Origin: Lepraria neglecta
Taxonomy: Eukaryota > Ascomycota > Lecanoromycetes > Lecanorales > Stereocaulaceae
NCBI GenBank assembly: GCA_033220425.1
Contig: CM065646.1
Location: forward strand, 3,417,501 to 3,481,500
DNA: 64,000 nt
Direction: 5' to 3'
Numbering within the stretch: position 1 is the first letter of the stretch; each line of letters opens with the position of its first letter. The notes under the pieces were generated by a model, which was not told where the DNA came from, ran no database searches, and was given only the letters and a program-made list of their open reading frames with translations. The position numbers and the translations under genes were made by a program. Below are positions 1 to 12,509 of the stretch, piece after piece.

Positions 1-69
1 TCGACCTAGATATATTTATAGTATTATCTCTCTTCCTTTTAAGGGTTTTTACTTAGGTTTATAGCGTTA

Positions 70-3000
70 CCTGAGAAGGATTTAGTAGGAATTTAGCGTG
101 GATTCGTCGCGCTGCCTTAGAATTGTTTATTAGGAATTTAGGGTGATATATCGTAGTATATTAGTCCTAGTCGATGAAACTGTTAATATAGAATATCTCT
201 TTTCCTCTAACCGTTCCCGGTACTAGATAAGTACTTCACTCGATATTTAGTAGTCTATAGAAGCGGCGAGTATCTATTGTTCAAGGATTGAGTATAAGTG
301 ACACCCGTGCCTTTTCAACTTCGACTATTCTATAGTAGTCTTATACCTACCCTAGATATCGATAATCAAAGACTTCTACAAGGGCAGCCTGTATACGAGT
401 AGGTTGTTACTTAAAGTCCCTGTTACCAAGATCCTTTACCTCTATAACGACTAAGACCTTGCTAACCAACTTTCCCTCCTATATAGTTTCTGGGTTTCGA
501 CTCTTATAGTCTTATTCTCGGACCTATACGTAATCTCTGCGCTAGGTAAAATACTACGAATATTTATAAGGTCTATAGACTACTAAATCCTTATAGAGAT
601 GTCCTAAATCAGAGGAGTCCTCTCCTGTAGTCTTCCAATATACGAGGCCCGAATAGATATAGACCGGGTAGCTCTTAACCCAGCTGCAGTCTGCCTCCCT
701 TCTATCGATATCTAGGTTCGAGGTTATACTACCTCTGCTTAGCGTTTTCGCTCGGTGCGCCTTAAGAAATACAGCCAGGCTTTGGAGAAACCTAGCTATA
801 TTTAGCCATTCAGCCACATCTCTCGCCGTTCGCCAGTAACGACTATCGTATTTATATAGGTATCTTAATATATAGCGCTCTTCCGCGTCTACTCGCTATC
901 CTAGTTAGTATAGATCTAGGAGGACCCCGGCCTTTATACTTTTCTTATCTTCTTGTTTTCTCCTCTAACTAAGTAATATAGGCTCCGTCTCTTAGAAATT
1001 TTTAATATCCCGTATAATTATTAACTTGATATAGCGTTCGTTATATTCTATCAATTACTCCTAGTAATCCTTATACTTATTTGTTCGGTTATAGTAATTC
1101 TTTAGTAATATCGGATATGCCCTTTCCGAGGCTTGGGTGCTATATCCATCCAGCGGACCGTAGTATCTAATCATATCAATATAATGACTAATACTATAGA
1201 ATTTGGGAAAGTTGAAAGTTTGCTCGCCCGTTTTCTTATTGACTGGCCTATATTTTCGAAATACCTCCTTAAGTAGATTAATCCTTTCTAACGCTGCGTT
1301 TATATATTCCAGTATCGCTTCGTCGTAGGATTAGTATCTTGCGAGTATAATAAAGTTAACGATAGCTCGTCCCGTATATAGTATATCTGGGTTTTTTTCG
1401 GATAATAGAGGAGCGAAGACGGGTATTATAATCCGTAATATCTCTTTACTCTCCTCTCCTATCTATTAGCTCAGCTTACTAAACTCCCGAAATCGCCTCA
1501 GCTTAGTGAATTTGGGTATAGCTCGAAACCGGGCGTCGATTAAGGCTTGTGCCTTAAGCTTTGTTCGTCCCTCTCCGATATACTCCCTAAGCTAGTCCAG
1601 GAGGTAGTTCAATAGCCCTTTAACCATTAATTAGTATAATATATTAAACATCTATAGTTAGTAGACGTTAACTGCGAAGTGGCCGTCTGTAAAGTTGGGC
1701 CGGTTATATACTATTATATCTAGTAACACCCTGGGCGTATTCTTATCGTACGTTTTTTGCATCTATAACTACTCTATAGTCTATTCAGGTATTCGCTTTA
1801 GATATAGTTTTTCAGGACATAGTCGTTCCTATTCATTTAGTGGTACTAAGTAGACTAGATAGTATTTACCGCTCTTGATCGAGGTTATCAAAACTTGTTC
1901 CTCGTAGTCGCCTAGTATAGACGCGAGTATTAGGTAGTATCGTCGTATTTATCCGTCTGCGTATATAATAAGGATCCCCTTCGGCGCCAGCTCCTTAAGT
2001 ACTTTAAAAGAATATTATTAGTATATTAAGTAAGATCCGTATTTCGGCCGGCTTACCCTCGACTATAAGCCCTATAGCGTAGTAATACACCTCGGCTTTC
2101 ACACTGTTATAGACTAATAGCACCAGTCCAAGCAATATTATCCCCGGCCGAACCTGTACCCGCCGAATACCTCGATCGAGGTTACCGATAGTAATATAGA
2201 CTGGCTACGCCTGTTAATCTCCGTGTGTCCGTAATAAATAGGTCTTGTCTAATAATATTATAACCGGTACTACTATTGAGCTATTAGGGAGCTTATCTTG
2301 TGTCTCCTACTACTAGCGGGCTATATATATCTTACTAACAATTAGACCCCCGTCGAGGTTTCGCTGGTGTATCGGTATATAGTTAATACTCGAATTAAAA
2401 GGTTTATATCCGATAAGAGTTCGTATTATACCTATTATATCGAAGTAGAGTATATAATATATTCTAGTCGTCTCGTCCGGTTGAATCGATAGGATACTAA
2501 ACGCTTGCTGAGACCATCTACTAGCAGTAGCAGAATGCTTTATAGTATATAGCTTGGCTTTTAGTTATAGAGCGCTATTAAAGCTGCAGGGTCCGTGGAA
2601 AGGTCGTAATCGAGTATCTTTAAAGAAATTGTCTATTATACCGCTAGATAGTCGGGCGTTATATATCTATAAAGCTAGGGTATAATCAGCTTCTAAATAG
2701 AAAGGGTGCCAGTCCGGGTTCGACTCGGGTATTAACTCGGATATCAACTCGGACAGGGGTATAGATAATAACTCGGCTAGGGTTATATCCTCTTCCTCTA
2801 AAGGCCTCCCGGTACCTCGCTCCTATAGGTAGTACTCTATAGAGCTAACGGTCAAGGTAGAGATAGTGCCTATAGTACTTGACGCCGTTATCGACTTCGA
2901 TTAATCGAGTACTATATCTAGCTTATCTTGCTAGTACTAGATCTCGTTGGTAGAGTCGGTAAGTTCAAGTAATCGCCCTAGAGCATCGTTATCTATTAAA

Positions 3001-3236
3001 ATAGTCAGGTCCTCCTAGGGGACTTATCTACCTTCGCCCTCACAGGGACTATTACCGATTATATCGACCTCGTCTCTTTAGCGTTCATAAATAGGGCCCT
3101 CGACTTTATCTTCGTCGAGGTATACCTGTCTCCTACGCGTCCAATTGGGGTCCCGGCCCTTATAGCGTGGTAGATGCCTAGTTAGGCCGCTTCTACTACT
3201 ACACTACTTCTGGCAACGTTTACACTGTCGATCCAT
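70..3236 (-). pseudogene. Plavaka-type DNA transposase, RIP-degraded
   Basis: Minus-strand frame interrupted almost only by TAG/TAA/TGA at positions that read as Gln or Trp. It starts at a Met (ATG complement at 3234-3236) followed by a degenerate C2H2 finger: CxxC, then a SRSGLTRH stretch in which the last His appears changed to Tyr. The middle contains stretches typical of fungal Plavaka transposases (CACTA-related), such as VVPVIILLDKT and PVYITIGNL. The distal part contains YGPLDGYSTQASERAYPILL and, near the left edge, a conserved-looking YLVPGTVRGKEIFYINSF segment. Plavaka enzymes are cut-and-paste transposases usually preceded by a zinc finger. No terminal inverted repeats were located, so element ends are unknown. 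The family call is from remembered motifs. The copy cannot encode a full protein. Confidence 0.6.
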
Positions 3237-3239
3237 CTG

Positions 3240-3990
3240 GCTCGGGCGTAATATAGAGGTGTTATTATCGAGATCAATACGTCTAGGCAGGTATTAGTAA
3301 ATATATTCGCTACTAGATCCTTCAAGCTAACCCGCTATAGGTTAGGATAAATCTATCCTTACGTCGCCTTATATAGCCTATTTTTAACTATTACTATTAA
3401 TTAAATTATAATATACGTATAGTAGAGTATCGTCCTATAGAAGGCGTTGATTAATAGATGGTTTAAGGGGATTTTCTTTCTATATAATATATTTAATAAA
3501 CGCCCCGGTTACTTATCTTATTAGGAAATATAATTAGTTATAAACCTTATAGTATATACCCTTATTACCAAAATATACGTCCGAGTCGAACTTAGATTAT
3601 TTTTATAATAGAGTACTTAATTAAGACTTATATTTCGAAGAACGGAAGAAGAAATCTAATTAATCTTTACAAGCAGATAATAAGTTTTAATACTCTATCT
3701 TTACTAGATATTAGGTATTAAGTATAAAGCTAGATATAGTACGTTTAAAATCAGCTATTCGCTTTCTATACACTATATATATATAAGTTCCGCTTTTAAT
3801 CAATATCTTTATCTATTATATTAAAGCTCGCTGCTTTTAATCTTTCGACGGCTAAACTCACCTATTTATAACTACTCCGACGTACTATTCTATAGAGAAG
3901 GGTCTATATTACCCAATTACATTAAGTATTAAACTATTTCGTAACGTATTTACCTTACTAGTATTATATTCACTAACTACCGACTAATCG
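3240..3990. other. AT-rich intergenic stretch
   Basis: RIP-like, very TpA-rich sequence between the divergent transposase remnant and the helicase-like remnant. I see no coherent frame and no RNA gene. It may hold the 5' regulatory regions of both flanking remnants. Confidence 0.4.
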
Positions 3991-3995
3991 CTATT

Positions 3996-6900
3996 ATGAA
4001 TAAAAACCCGGTGTAGACCCTACTAGTCGTATTACCCGCTTTATCCCTCTAACTCAGCGAAGAATCCTTAACTTCTCCCTATTTTATTCGTCCTATTATT
4101 ATTCTTCTTATTATAGACGCGTTAGAATTATCTATAATATTATCTAATATAGCCGGTCCTTCTCTAATCGACCCTCAGGTCGATATAACGCTAGAGCCTA
4201 CGCCAACCGAGGCCAATTTCTATACGCTTATTGGCAGGCTAAAGTCTAGTAATCCGCCTGGAATCCTATAGAACCTCCCTAATATCCGTAGAGGCTTATA
4301 GTATAGTAATAGCTTGTTTAATACCCTCCGTCAAGTACTTGAAGACTGCCTGCGGGGTACCGCTATTTGGGGCGAAAATCTTCGAGGTTCTAGCCAGGAC
4401 TTCACCAAGGTCCTTAACTCCGTTACCACTGACTTCATTCTACCCGACTATATACTACCTTTTAGAGACGAAGCAATACGTATATTCGCAAGACTACTTA
4501 ATGAAGTACCTAGAGTAGCTAACCGATATACCAGTAAACGACCCTTAGAGGAGTCTCACGACTCGTTCAGTTCAAAAAAGCCTAGATACAATGATACCCG
4601 TGCTGAGTAACCCGATTATACTAGACTATTCTTCGCACTAGCTCCAGCCCTAGACGACACCTACCCGCCTTATATTATCCTTAGAATCGGTTATACGCGC
4701 GATAATAAATTCCATCTTGTCTAACTACGGTATATTATATATAATACTTCGCTTACTAACGCTAACCAGCTCTAGGACTAACTTAGTTACGATACTCTAA
4801 TCCAGTTCCTAGAAACCAAGAAATTCTAGACCGCCGAAGATGATACCCGGGGGAGTACCCTTATCTATATATCTAATAGGATTATAGAGGTAACTACAAA
4901 CGAAGATCTACAAAATGCCATCCGCGATATATATTCACGTGGTCACCGGCGCTACGAGCTTTATATCGTGCGAGGGGCACTCTGTCAGTTATACCACGTT
5001 AATTAATAGTTAGGATATTAACTGATAGGTGTAATAGCATCCATCGAGGGCAATACGGCCTATCCAAATCAATCTTACCGAGGTAGTTTTACCCTCTTCT
5101 ACCGCTTAAAATATTCTTCTCTTACGGCAGGACCTAAAGGGAAAACCCCTAATATATAGGATCCTCTAGGCAAAGACTCTACTGCCTCTTCTACTAAACC
5201 CTCTACCCTAAAGCCTTTCGTCGATCCTTCCCTTCTTACTAATAAGTATACTAGTCCGTCTACCGGGAATCTAAAGGAGCCTATAGATATTAGCTCTAGC
5301 TCGGATAGTAGTAGCGGTATAAATAATAAGGAAGAGAATAATAGAAAGGAAGGGGATTTAATAGATAAGGACGAGTAGAAGGCGTTATAGATTAATAAGG
5401 CCTATATAGACAGGACTCTAGGGTCATATAATATCGAGATAGGTAGGGTAGTAGCAGCCAGAGTAGCTGCGAAAGATCTAGAGGCGTTAGAATAGGAGGA
5501 TCGCGACAGGATGTAAGTACTTCAGCCTCTGCCTTATTATTTGCTTACTACTAAATACTACCCTAGCGTTAATATAACTAAGGTAGAGGACCGTCCGCAA
5601 TAGTCTTAGAAAACGTAGTAGTATATAGAGTTATTATTCTAACTGCAGAAGGGAAACCAGTCTATTAAGAATATACGAACCCTCTATAGGTTATTATCCA
5701 TTGTAGCCCCTAACGGCAAGATGAAAAAGATTACACTATACATTTATCAACTCTACTGCGCTACTTGGATACACCGGCGTGCTTACTAGTAGGGGGGTAT
5801 TAATAGGGACGATCCCGGCTTTGGCAAGGTTCGTATCTATTCCTAGCTTTTAATGAAACCTGCTATCAACTCAGATAATACTAATGTCCGACTTAAACTA
5901 GACTCTAACGATTTTTATTATATATATCCTTAAGTATTAACTCTCCTTACAATAGCGCGAGGTTTTCGAAATATATAAGTAGGATCATGAAAATCTCGAA
6001 TAGTTTGAAGCGTTAATCTATTATACTAAGTATCTCCTACCCTCGAAATTAAAGGTATAGAGCGGTAATAATATATATCCCTCTACTAATAAATAGGATA
6101 TCGGTTATCCGTGTATCGAGAAAAGTGCTACCTATTTAACTAGCGCACCGAAGCAAGGTATTATTCTTATTATCGTACCAGCGAAAGTAATAGGTAACTA
6201 GTTACAAGAGTAGACGAAGATAATCAATACTTAATATCCAATATTGAAGCTACGGTGCTTCTATATCTATATAGGCAAAATATATAATAATATTAACGCT
6301 ACCCCACTTATATCGGAAAATGCTGAACTACTTCGATATAAAAAGGATAGAAAACCCAAACCTAGATAGGAGCGTATTCTACTCCTTACGACTAAGGGCT
6401 CGTATAATAGGTATATCAAGGAAGTGCTACAGGACTCTGAGTCTCTATTCGTCTATAACTTCTGTGTCGGCTAGATCTTTATTAACGAATTCTATAAGAT
6501 AAGGATAGTAAAGGGTAAATATCCTAAGATAGTCCTTAGTATTAAGGATAAGATTAGTACCCGAGTCCTAGTAAAAATACTAGAGGATAACAAGAATGAG
6601 TAGAATACTATAGATGATCGGCATATAAAAATATACCGATTATCTTTGCCCTGGGTGTAGGGTTTCTCCGCTATACCGTGGATACGCGACCTAACTAACT
6701 ACTCGGCTATAATCTGTATAATCGAGCAGCCTTAGTAGTGCGCCGTTAAAGAGTATCGATATATAACTTACGACGAAGTCGAGGTTATTAGGAAACTAAC
6801 CGCTAGCTACCGAAAGCGAAAGAATCCGGTTAATAAGAGCGAGAATAACAAGAATATTACAGATATAAAGGCTATCTTAAACTCTATCGAAATCAAGCGG

Positions 6901-7880
6901 ACACCTATAACTATAGATATTAATAGGACTACCGAGCTTGTTAAGCTACCTCCGCACAAGACTCGTTATATTATATACTTACTTAATCTAGAGTAAAAGG
7001 TAGCTCTTCGCGCTGAGGATTAGAGGATCCAAGATATAGTAAAAGCCGAATATGCTAGAGAATACGCAATTACTCGCAAGGCTAGCAAGGAGATACCTAC
7101 GCCAGCGATTAATAACTACTTTAAACACGCCTATAAGCTACGCGCTGCCACTATTATCCCAAGCCTTCTAGAATTCTCTCGGTGTAACTACCTTACTCTT
7201 ACTCAGGACGAGCTTGAAGGGGGGCCTTTATATAACAGCGGAAAGGGTTATATAGATTTTGTAGAGTTGGCTAGCCTGATATAGAATTGGGCCAAGATGC
7301 CGCTAGATAGTATTTATACTAAATATATCGATGAACTTACCGGTAATACACCGAAGTTAGTGAAACTTAAAGAGTTAATCGGCTTACTAGGGGAAGATAT
7401 CTACGGGCGACCAGAGAAACTGGTTATATTCACCAGTTCTCCTGTTATCGTATACATTCTAGCGGTAGTAAGTCTATATCTCTTCCGCTGTTCTACCTTG
7501 ACCTCGTACTAACCTTACTCTAGTAGTTTAAAAAGCATTTTCCTAGTAAATAGCTATAGTATAGCTCGACTATACCTTCCGAGAAGCGAGATAAGTTATA
7601 TATATAGCTATTCCAAGAAGAGGATAACAAGCGCTTCCTTATCTCTACGAAACGTATCCTTAGAACTAGTATTACCCTGACCTATATATTTAGAAGTATG
7701 AATATAGATATAGACTGGATATAATTCTATAATATTTAGTGCGATAGGCGGGTAGTTCGGTTATCTCAGCGAAATCTAAAGATATATAACTACTACTTTA
7801 TTACGGACGATGAATATAGAGTAGATTAGAAGGTATTATTTAAATAGAGTAGAGATAATATAACGAGGCAATAGGCGTAT
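3996..7880 (+). pseudogene. SNF2-like helicase pseudogene, copy 1
   Basis: Long plus-strand frame broken by many TAG/TAA/TGA codons at presumed Gln/Trp positions and apparently by some frame changes. A P-loop-like DDPGFGKVR lies at about 5808-5834, matching the GxGKT position of SNF2 ATPases. A box reading NEFYK at about 6484-6498 fits a DEFHK (DEAH-like) motif after two RIP-type changes (GAC to AAC, CAT to TAT). The C-terminal half has a helicase-C entry segment (KLVIFTSSPVIVYIL, about 7420-7460), ILRTSITLT, and RVVRLSQRN near 7750, which resembles SNF2 motif VI (RxxRxGQ). The N-terminal 400 or so codons are unrecognised; the clearest open piece is 4314-4610. Similar large SNF2-like proteins occur in fungal accessory DNA. 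Start at ATG 3996 is a guess. Confidence 0.55.
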
Positions 7881-8690
7881 AAATAAGCTAGATATTTCTA
7901 GCTAAGTAATAGCGCGCTTTTGCGGGTTTCTTTTCTTCTACTTAGCGGTACTTTAACTTCGTATAAGATAGATATAAGACTCTTATTACCCTTCTATAGT
8001 AATATTAAATCTAATCTATACTGGTTCGGGAAGACTTGAAAGTACTTAGATTGCTAGCTATTCCCCTTTGCTTTCTCCTATCTTTAGTAGATATTTCGCG
8101 CTATAGTCTTCCTTGAATATCCGCCACTAAAATCTAGATATACTATATACTTATATACTAAATACAAGCTGTAGGTAAAAGGGAATATAATTTATAGCCC
8201 TAACTTGCTAGATTGTAATCGTATTTGATACGAACTATATACGCTACTATACTCCTTTATAACGTATTATCTTAAGTTATAATCTTCCTTATAATACCCT
8301 TCTATTAATATAGACTCTTTTAACTAAGACTATTATTAAATAAAGGGAGAAACCTACTCGAAAGTCAAGTAGTTATACCCGTACTTAATATAGATACTAT
8401 ATAGGGAACAGCCTACGCGTCGAACAATATCGAGTATTAGATAGTGTTCGAGTCGGATAACTCTCGATATCCGAGTTAAACAGCGCTTGATATACTTAGC
8501 GTTCGAGTCGGATATCGCTTATTACACGCTAATTACTATAGGCTTAGTACGGAATTATTCTTTATATATTATATATCAACCTTTTAATCCTTTCCTATAC
8601 TCCTTTCTCTTACTACTAATATATCGATTAACACTCTATATATTATATATATACCCGCTATAGAATACTAGTACGAGCCTGTAGCTATTA
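7881..8690. other. RIP-degraded spacer with repeated GTTCGAGTCGGATA motif
   Basis: No frame can be followed. At 8412-8515 the motif GTTCGAGTCGGATA occurs twice in the same orientation with a partial inverted copy between them. Related words recur near 2705-2745, 10437-10490 and 12388-12425. These could be subterminal repeats of a degraded element. Confidence 0.35.
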
Positions 8691-9590
8691 CCGCTGATAT
8701 TTTCCCCTCCTCTCTAGCCTCTTCACCTTCTGCCGAATTCTACGAAAATACTAACCCCGGGAATTGGACGGTCTCGGTTATTTCGCGTAGCCTTATAGTC
8801 AAATAGGCCTACTATAAGGAGATTCGAGTAGTATTAAAGAAAGAGATAGAAAGGAGATATATCGTTAGTATATCCCTAGGGATACCGGAGAACCAGGCCA
8901 AACTCAGCGACGCCTTACAGCAGTTAGAAATAGTATTTCCCTCCGTTTTCACACCTAGAATCCCCTAACCCTAGCTGGAGAGTTATAAATTAGATATGGC
9001 TAGAAAGATTAATAATACCTATAATCACTATTGTAATCACAGAAGGCGTACTATACCGTCTCTCTCTACGGATAGTACTCTATATATAGCGCGTCCGCTT
9101 ACCTTCGGTAAAATAGGATTCTATATCTAGTCGATAGAGACGACAGCGAATACGCTTTTCTTCGCCTCCGATATTATTAAGGAGAAAAAACCTCTAGCTA
9201 GTATTATATTAGATAAGATCGAATTTAGAATATTTAAAGAGGTCTTACACAAGGATAGTATCTATAATAGCTCGACCGACCGAATTCTTTATCGTATTAG
9301 TAAAAACGATGTCGAAGTTGATTATACCCGTAAATTCAAGGCGGCTACCTTATAGATATATAATATAGGCGAGAATCCTATCTTATTTCATATTAAGACG
9401 CGCCTGCGAGGTACGTATCTTATACTTTGCTTCGATTATACTCCTACTAACTATACTCTAGTAAAACGGCGGGCCCGCGTGAAATATTAAATAATAGGCA
9501 CACCTCACGTCCGTTTCCGCGGTATATTAGTAAACCTAGTTAATTACGGTACGCCGATACTACTGAATTACGTACTCTAGTATTCTTCTT
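8691..9590 (+). pseudogene. unrecognised degraded coding remnant
   Basis: A plus frame of about 300 codons can be followed with few stops, for example the stretches read as GIPENQAKLSDALQQLEIVF, IARPLTFGKIGFYI and DRILYRISKNDVEVDY. I do not recognise the family. It does not resemble the N-terminal part of helicase copy 1, although helicase copy 2 begins immediately downstream at about 9640. It may be an unrelated gene, or the original N-terminus of a different helicase paralogue. Base composition is RIP-like as in its neighbours. Confidence 0.3.
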
Positions 9591-9639
9591 CGTTCTAACT
9601 TAGTAAAGGGCCTCTACTTCTTCGCATTTCATTCTTCCT

Positions 9640-11660
9640 ATTATTACTATCCCTATTACACCTCTATATAACCTTACCGGGCTAGATATTCTTCTCTTAC
9701 GGTATAACCTAAGAATATAACCTATAATATACAGAATCCTCTACGCGAAGACTCTACCACCTCTCCCGCTAAATTCCCCGCCCTAAAGCCTTATAAATTC
9801 TCCCCCTTAATTAAGCAAGCCTGGTAGTATTTCCTACCCGGCCTCTAAATGATCCTGTACTTATCCGTTCCGATATAAATAACGGTAGCTATACTAGTAA
9901 TTAGGAAGAGAAGGAGTAAGAGGAGGAAGGGGATACTATAGAAGAGGACGAGGAGAAGGCGTTAAAGGTTAGTAAGGCCTATAATAGTAGGGTTCCGAAG
10001 TTATATAATATCGAGATAGGTAGGGTAGTAGTAGCTAGAGTAGCTGCGAAAGATCTGGAGGTATTAGAACAGGAGGATCGCGATAGGATATAAGTGCTTT
10101 AACCTCTACCTTACTATTTACTTACTACTAAATACTACCCTAGTATTAATATAACCAAGGTAGAGGACTATCCGCAATAGTCTCAGAAAATATAGTAGTA
10201 TATAGAGTTATTGTTTCAGCTATAGAAGGGAAACTAGTCTATACAGAATACACGAAACCTCCGTAGATTATTATCTATTACAGCCCCTAACGGCAAAATG
10301 AAGAAGATCGTACCGTTTATTTATCAGCTATACTACGCGGCTTAGATAAGATAGTAGGCTTTCTAATAGGGGGAGCTATCGACGGGCGAGATTCTGGTTT
10401 AGGGATATCTAAACTGAATTATTACTTCTATCAAGGACTCGGTTAACTCGGATAATATAGATATTCGACTCGGGTAACGCCAACGTCCGACTCCATCTAG
10501 ATCGAAATCCATATATACAAAATTATCCAACAATTCGAAACGTCGCCTTATTATAATAAGCATCTCTCGCTAGAGAGATTAAAGCCACGGAGTCATTACG
10601 ATATATATCTATCGGCTCATAAATGGAATATCAGTTATCCGTGTGTCAAGAACAGCGCCGCCCGGAATATTAGCGCAGCGAAGTCAGGTATCGTTCTTAC
10701 TATCGTGCTAGGGAAAGTAGTAGGCAATTAGTTACGAAAGTAGACGAAGATGATCGATATAAAGCGGACGCTATATACTTAAGATATCTCTGGGACTACC
10801 GATCTAGTATAACTACCTCCCTACGAGATTCGTTATATTATATACCCGCCTTTACTAGTATAAAATATAGCTCTTCGCGCCGAGGATTAAAGGATCTAAG
10901 ACGAAGTAAAAGTAAAATATACTAGATAATACACAATTGCTCGTAAGGCTAGCAAGGAGATACCTGCGCTAACGACCACCAACCACTTTAAACATATATA
11001 TGAACTACGCGCCGCTACTATAGTCCCAAGCCTTCTAGGATTCGCTCGGCTCGATAACCTATCTCTATATACGGATAAGCTCGAAGGGGGGGATTTATAT
11101 AACGGCGGTAAGGGTTGCACGAACTTTATAGAGTTGGCTAATCTAAGAGAAGACTAGACTAAATACCCGCTGGCTAGCATTTATATCTATTATATCGAAT
11201 ATTTTATTGATAATAGTCCGAAGTTGGTTATATTGAAGGATTTAATCGTTAAACTAAGGGAGGATATCGTCGGAAGACCGCAACAACTGTCTATAATTAC
11301 CAAGCCATCTACTACTATATATATTCTGGCGATAGTAGGTCTATAGCTCTTCCGCTATTTCGCCTTGGCTTCATACTAACCTTACTCTAGTAGTTTAAAA
11401 GGTATTATCCTAATAAATGACTATAGCGTAGCTCGGCCTTACCTTCCGGGAAACGAGATGAATTATTCGTCTAGATATGCCAAGGAGACAACCATCATCA
11501 CTTTGTTCCCCCTACGAACTGCGTTCTTAAAACCGGTATTACCCTTACCCGTACCTCTAGAAGCGTGAATATAGATACGGACTGGATAAAGTGCTATAGG
11601 ATTTAATACTATAGGCGGGTCATTCGGTGGTGATAGCAAAGATAGAAGGTATACGAGTAC
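9640..11660 (+). pseudogene. SNF2-like helicase pseudogene, copy 2 (truncated, deleted)
   Basis: Diverged direct repeat of the 5100-7790 part of helicase copy 1. Matching blocks include the acidic EEDEEKAL-like stretch and AARVAAKDLE near 10020, the block around 10100-10340, TRKASKEIP-type sequence near 10940, and helicase-C-like sequence near 11230-11340. The P-loop position now reads DSGLGIS, so the Gly-Lys pair is gone. About 670 bp equivalent to 6215-6890 of copy 1, including the DEAH-like box, is absent at about 10757. The 5' third of copy 1 is also missing. Divergence is mainly C/T and G/A, as expected of a RIP-processed duplicate. Confidence 0.55.
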
Positions 11661-12500
11661 GGTACATTTCTGGATAAGGCAAAGGGATCTTGATTCAATT
11701 ATTATCTAGATAGGTAGATAGAAAGCTCTTAGCAAGAGTAGGTATAATATAATAGAATCAACCTATAGGTATTGCCAGCAGCAAATTTAAGGACTAGTTT
11801 AAATATTATAAATAGTAGACCCCGTCGTTCGAATTAGAGACTAGAGAAACCACACTATTTAACTCAACGTCACCGACATAATATTTATATCCTAGAATCC
11901 CGCTATAAAGACCTAGCTAATACTACCCGCCGCTTTTCCTAACCTAGATTCGTCTTCTCCAACAAATCCAAACGCCGTCGCCGCTACAGAGGATATAGTT
12001 CCGCTAACTCAATATATATCCGCTAGTAGAGATTCTCTTTATAGGACGTATTATAAATGGAAGGAGGTATCTAATCGTTATTAACCAAGTCGAAGAACTA
12101 ATTCAATCGGTTAAGCTGATAACGTAACTCCACATCCTACCCGTATAACTCAAGAGCCGGCGGCAAAGTATATATTATTAACGCGAATCCAGTAAGTCCG
12201 GCTCCGTATATATTTATCGATAGATACTTAAGTAGGTAGTATCTAAGGTCTTAAGGTCCCGGGCTAATAGGGCGGAGGCGGCGTGTACTCGTCAAGGATA
12301 TAGAAGAAACAGCGATGTTCGTTATGCGTAGGAGAACCATAGCTAGAGATATAGTCCTGGTAGCAACCTGTTCGAAAAGGTAGGAAAATTTCGTTCGACT
12401 CGGATAGACTTTTATCCGACTCGGCTAAGTTTCTATCTAACTTAGTTAATAGTCTTTAAGCTAACTCGATTTTATATTAATATTATATTAATTAAAACAA
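11661..12500. other. degraded spacer
   Basis: RIP-like sequence without a followable frame. A GACTCGG/CCGAGTC-rich tract at 12388-12470 is the right-hand relative of the motif cluster at 8412-8515 and lies in the opposite orientation. The two bracket helicase copy 2. Confidence 0.3.
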
Positions 12501-12509
12501 TACGACAAT

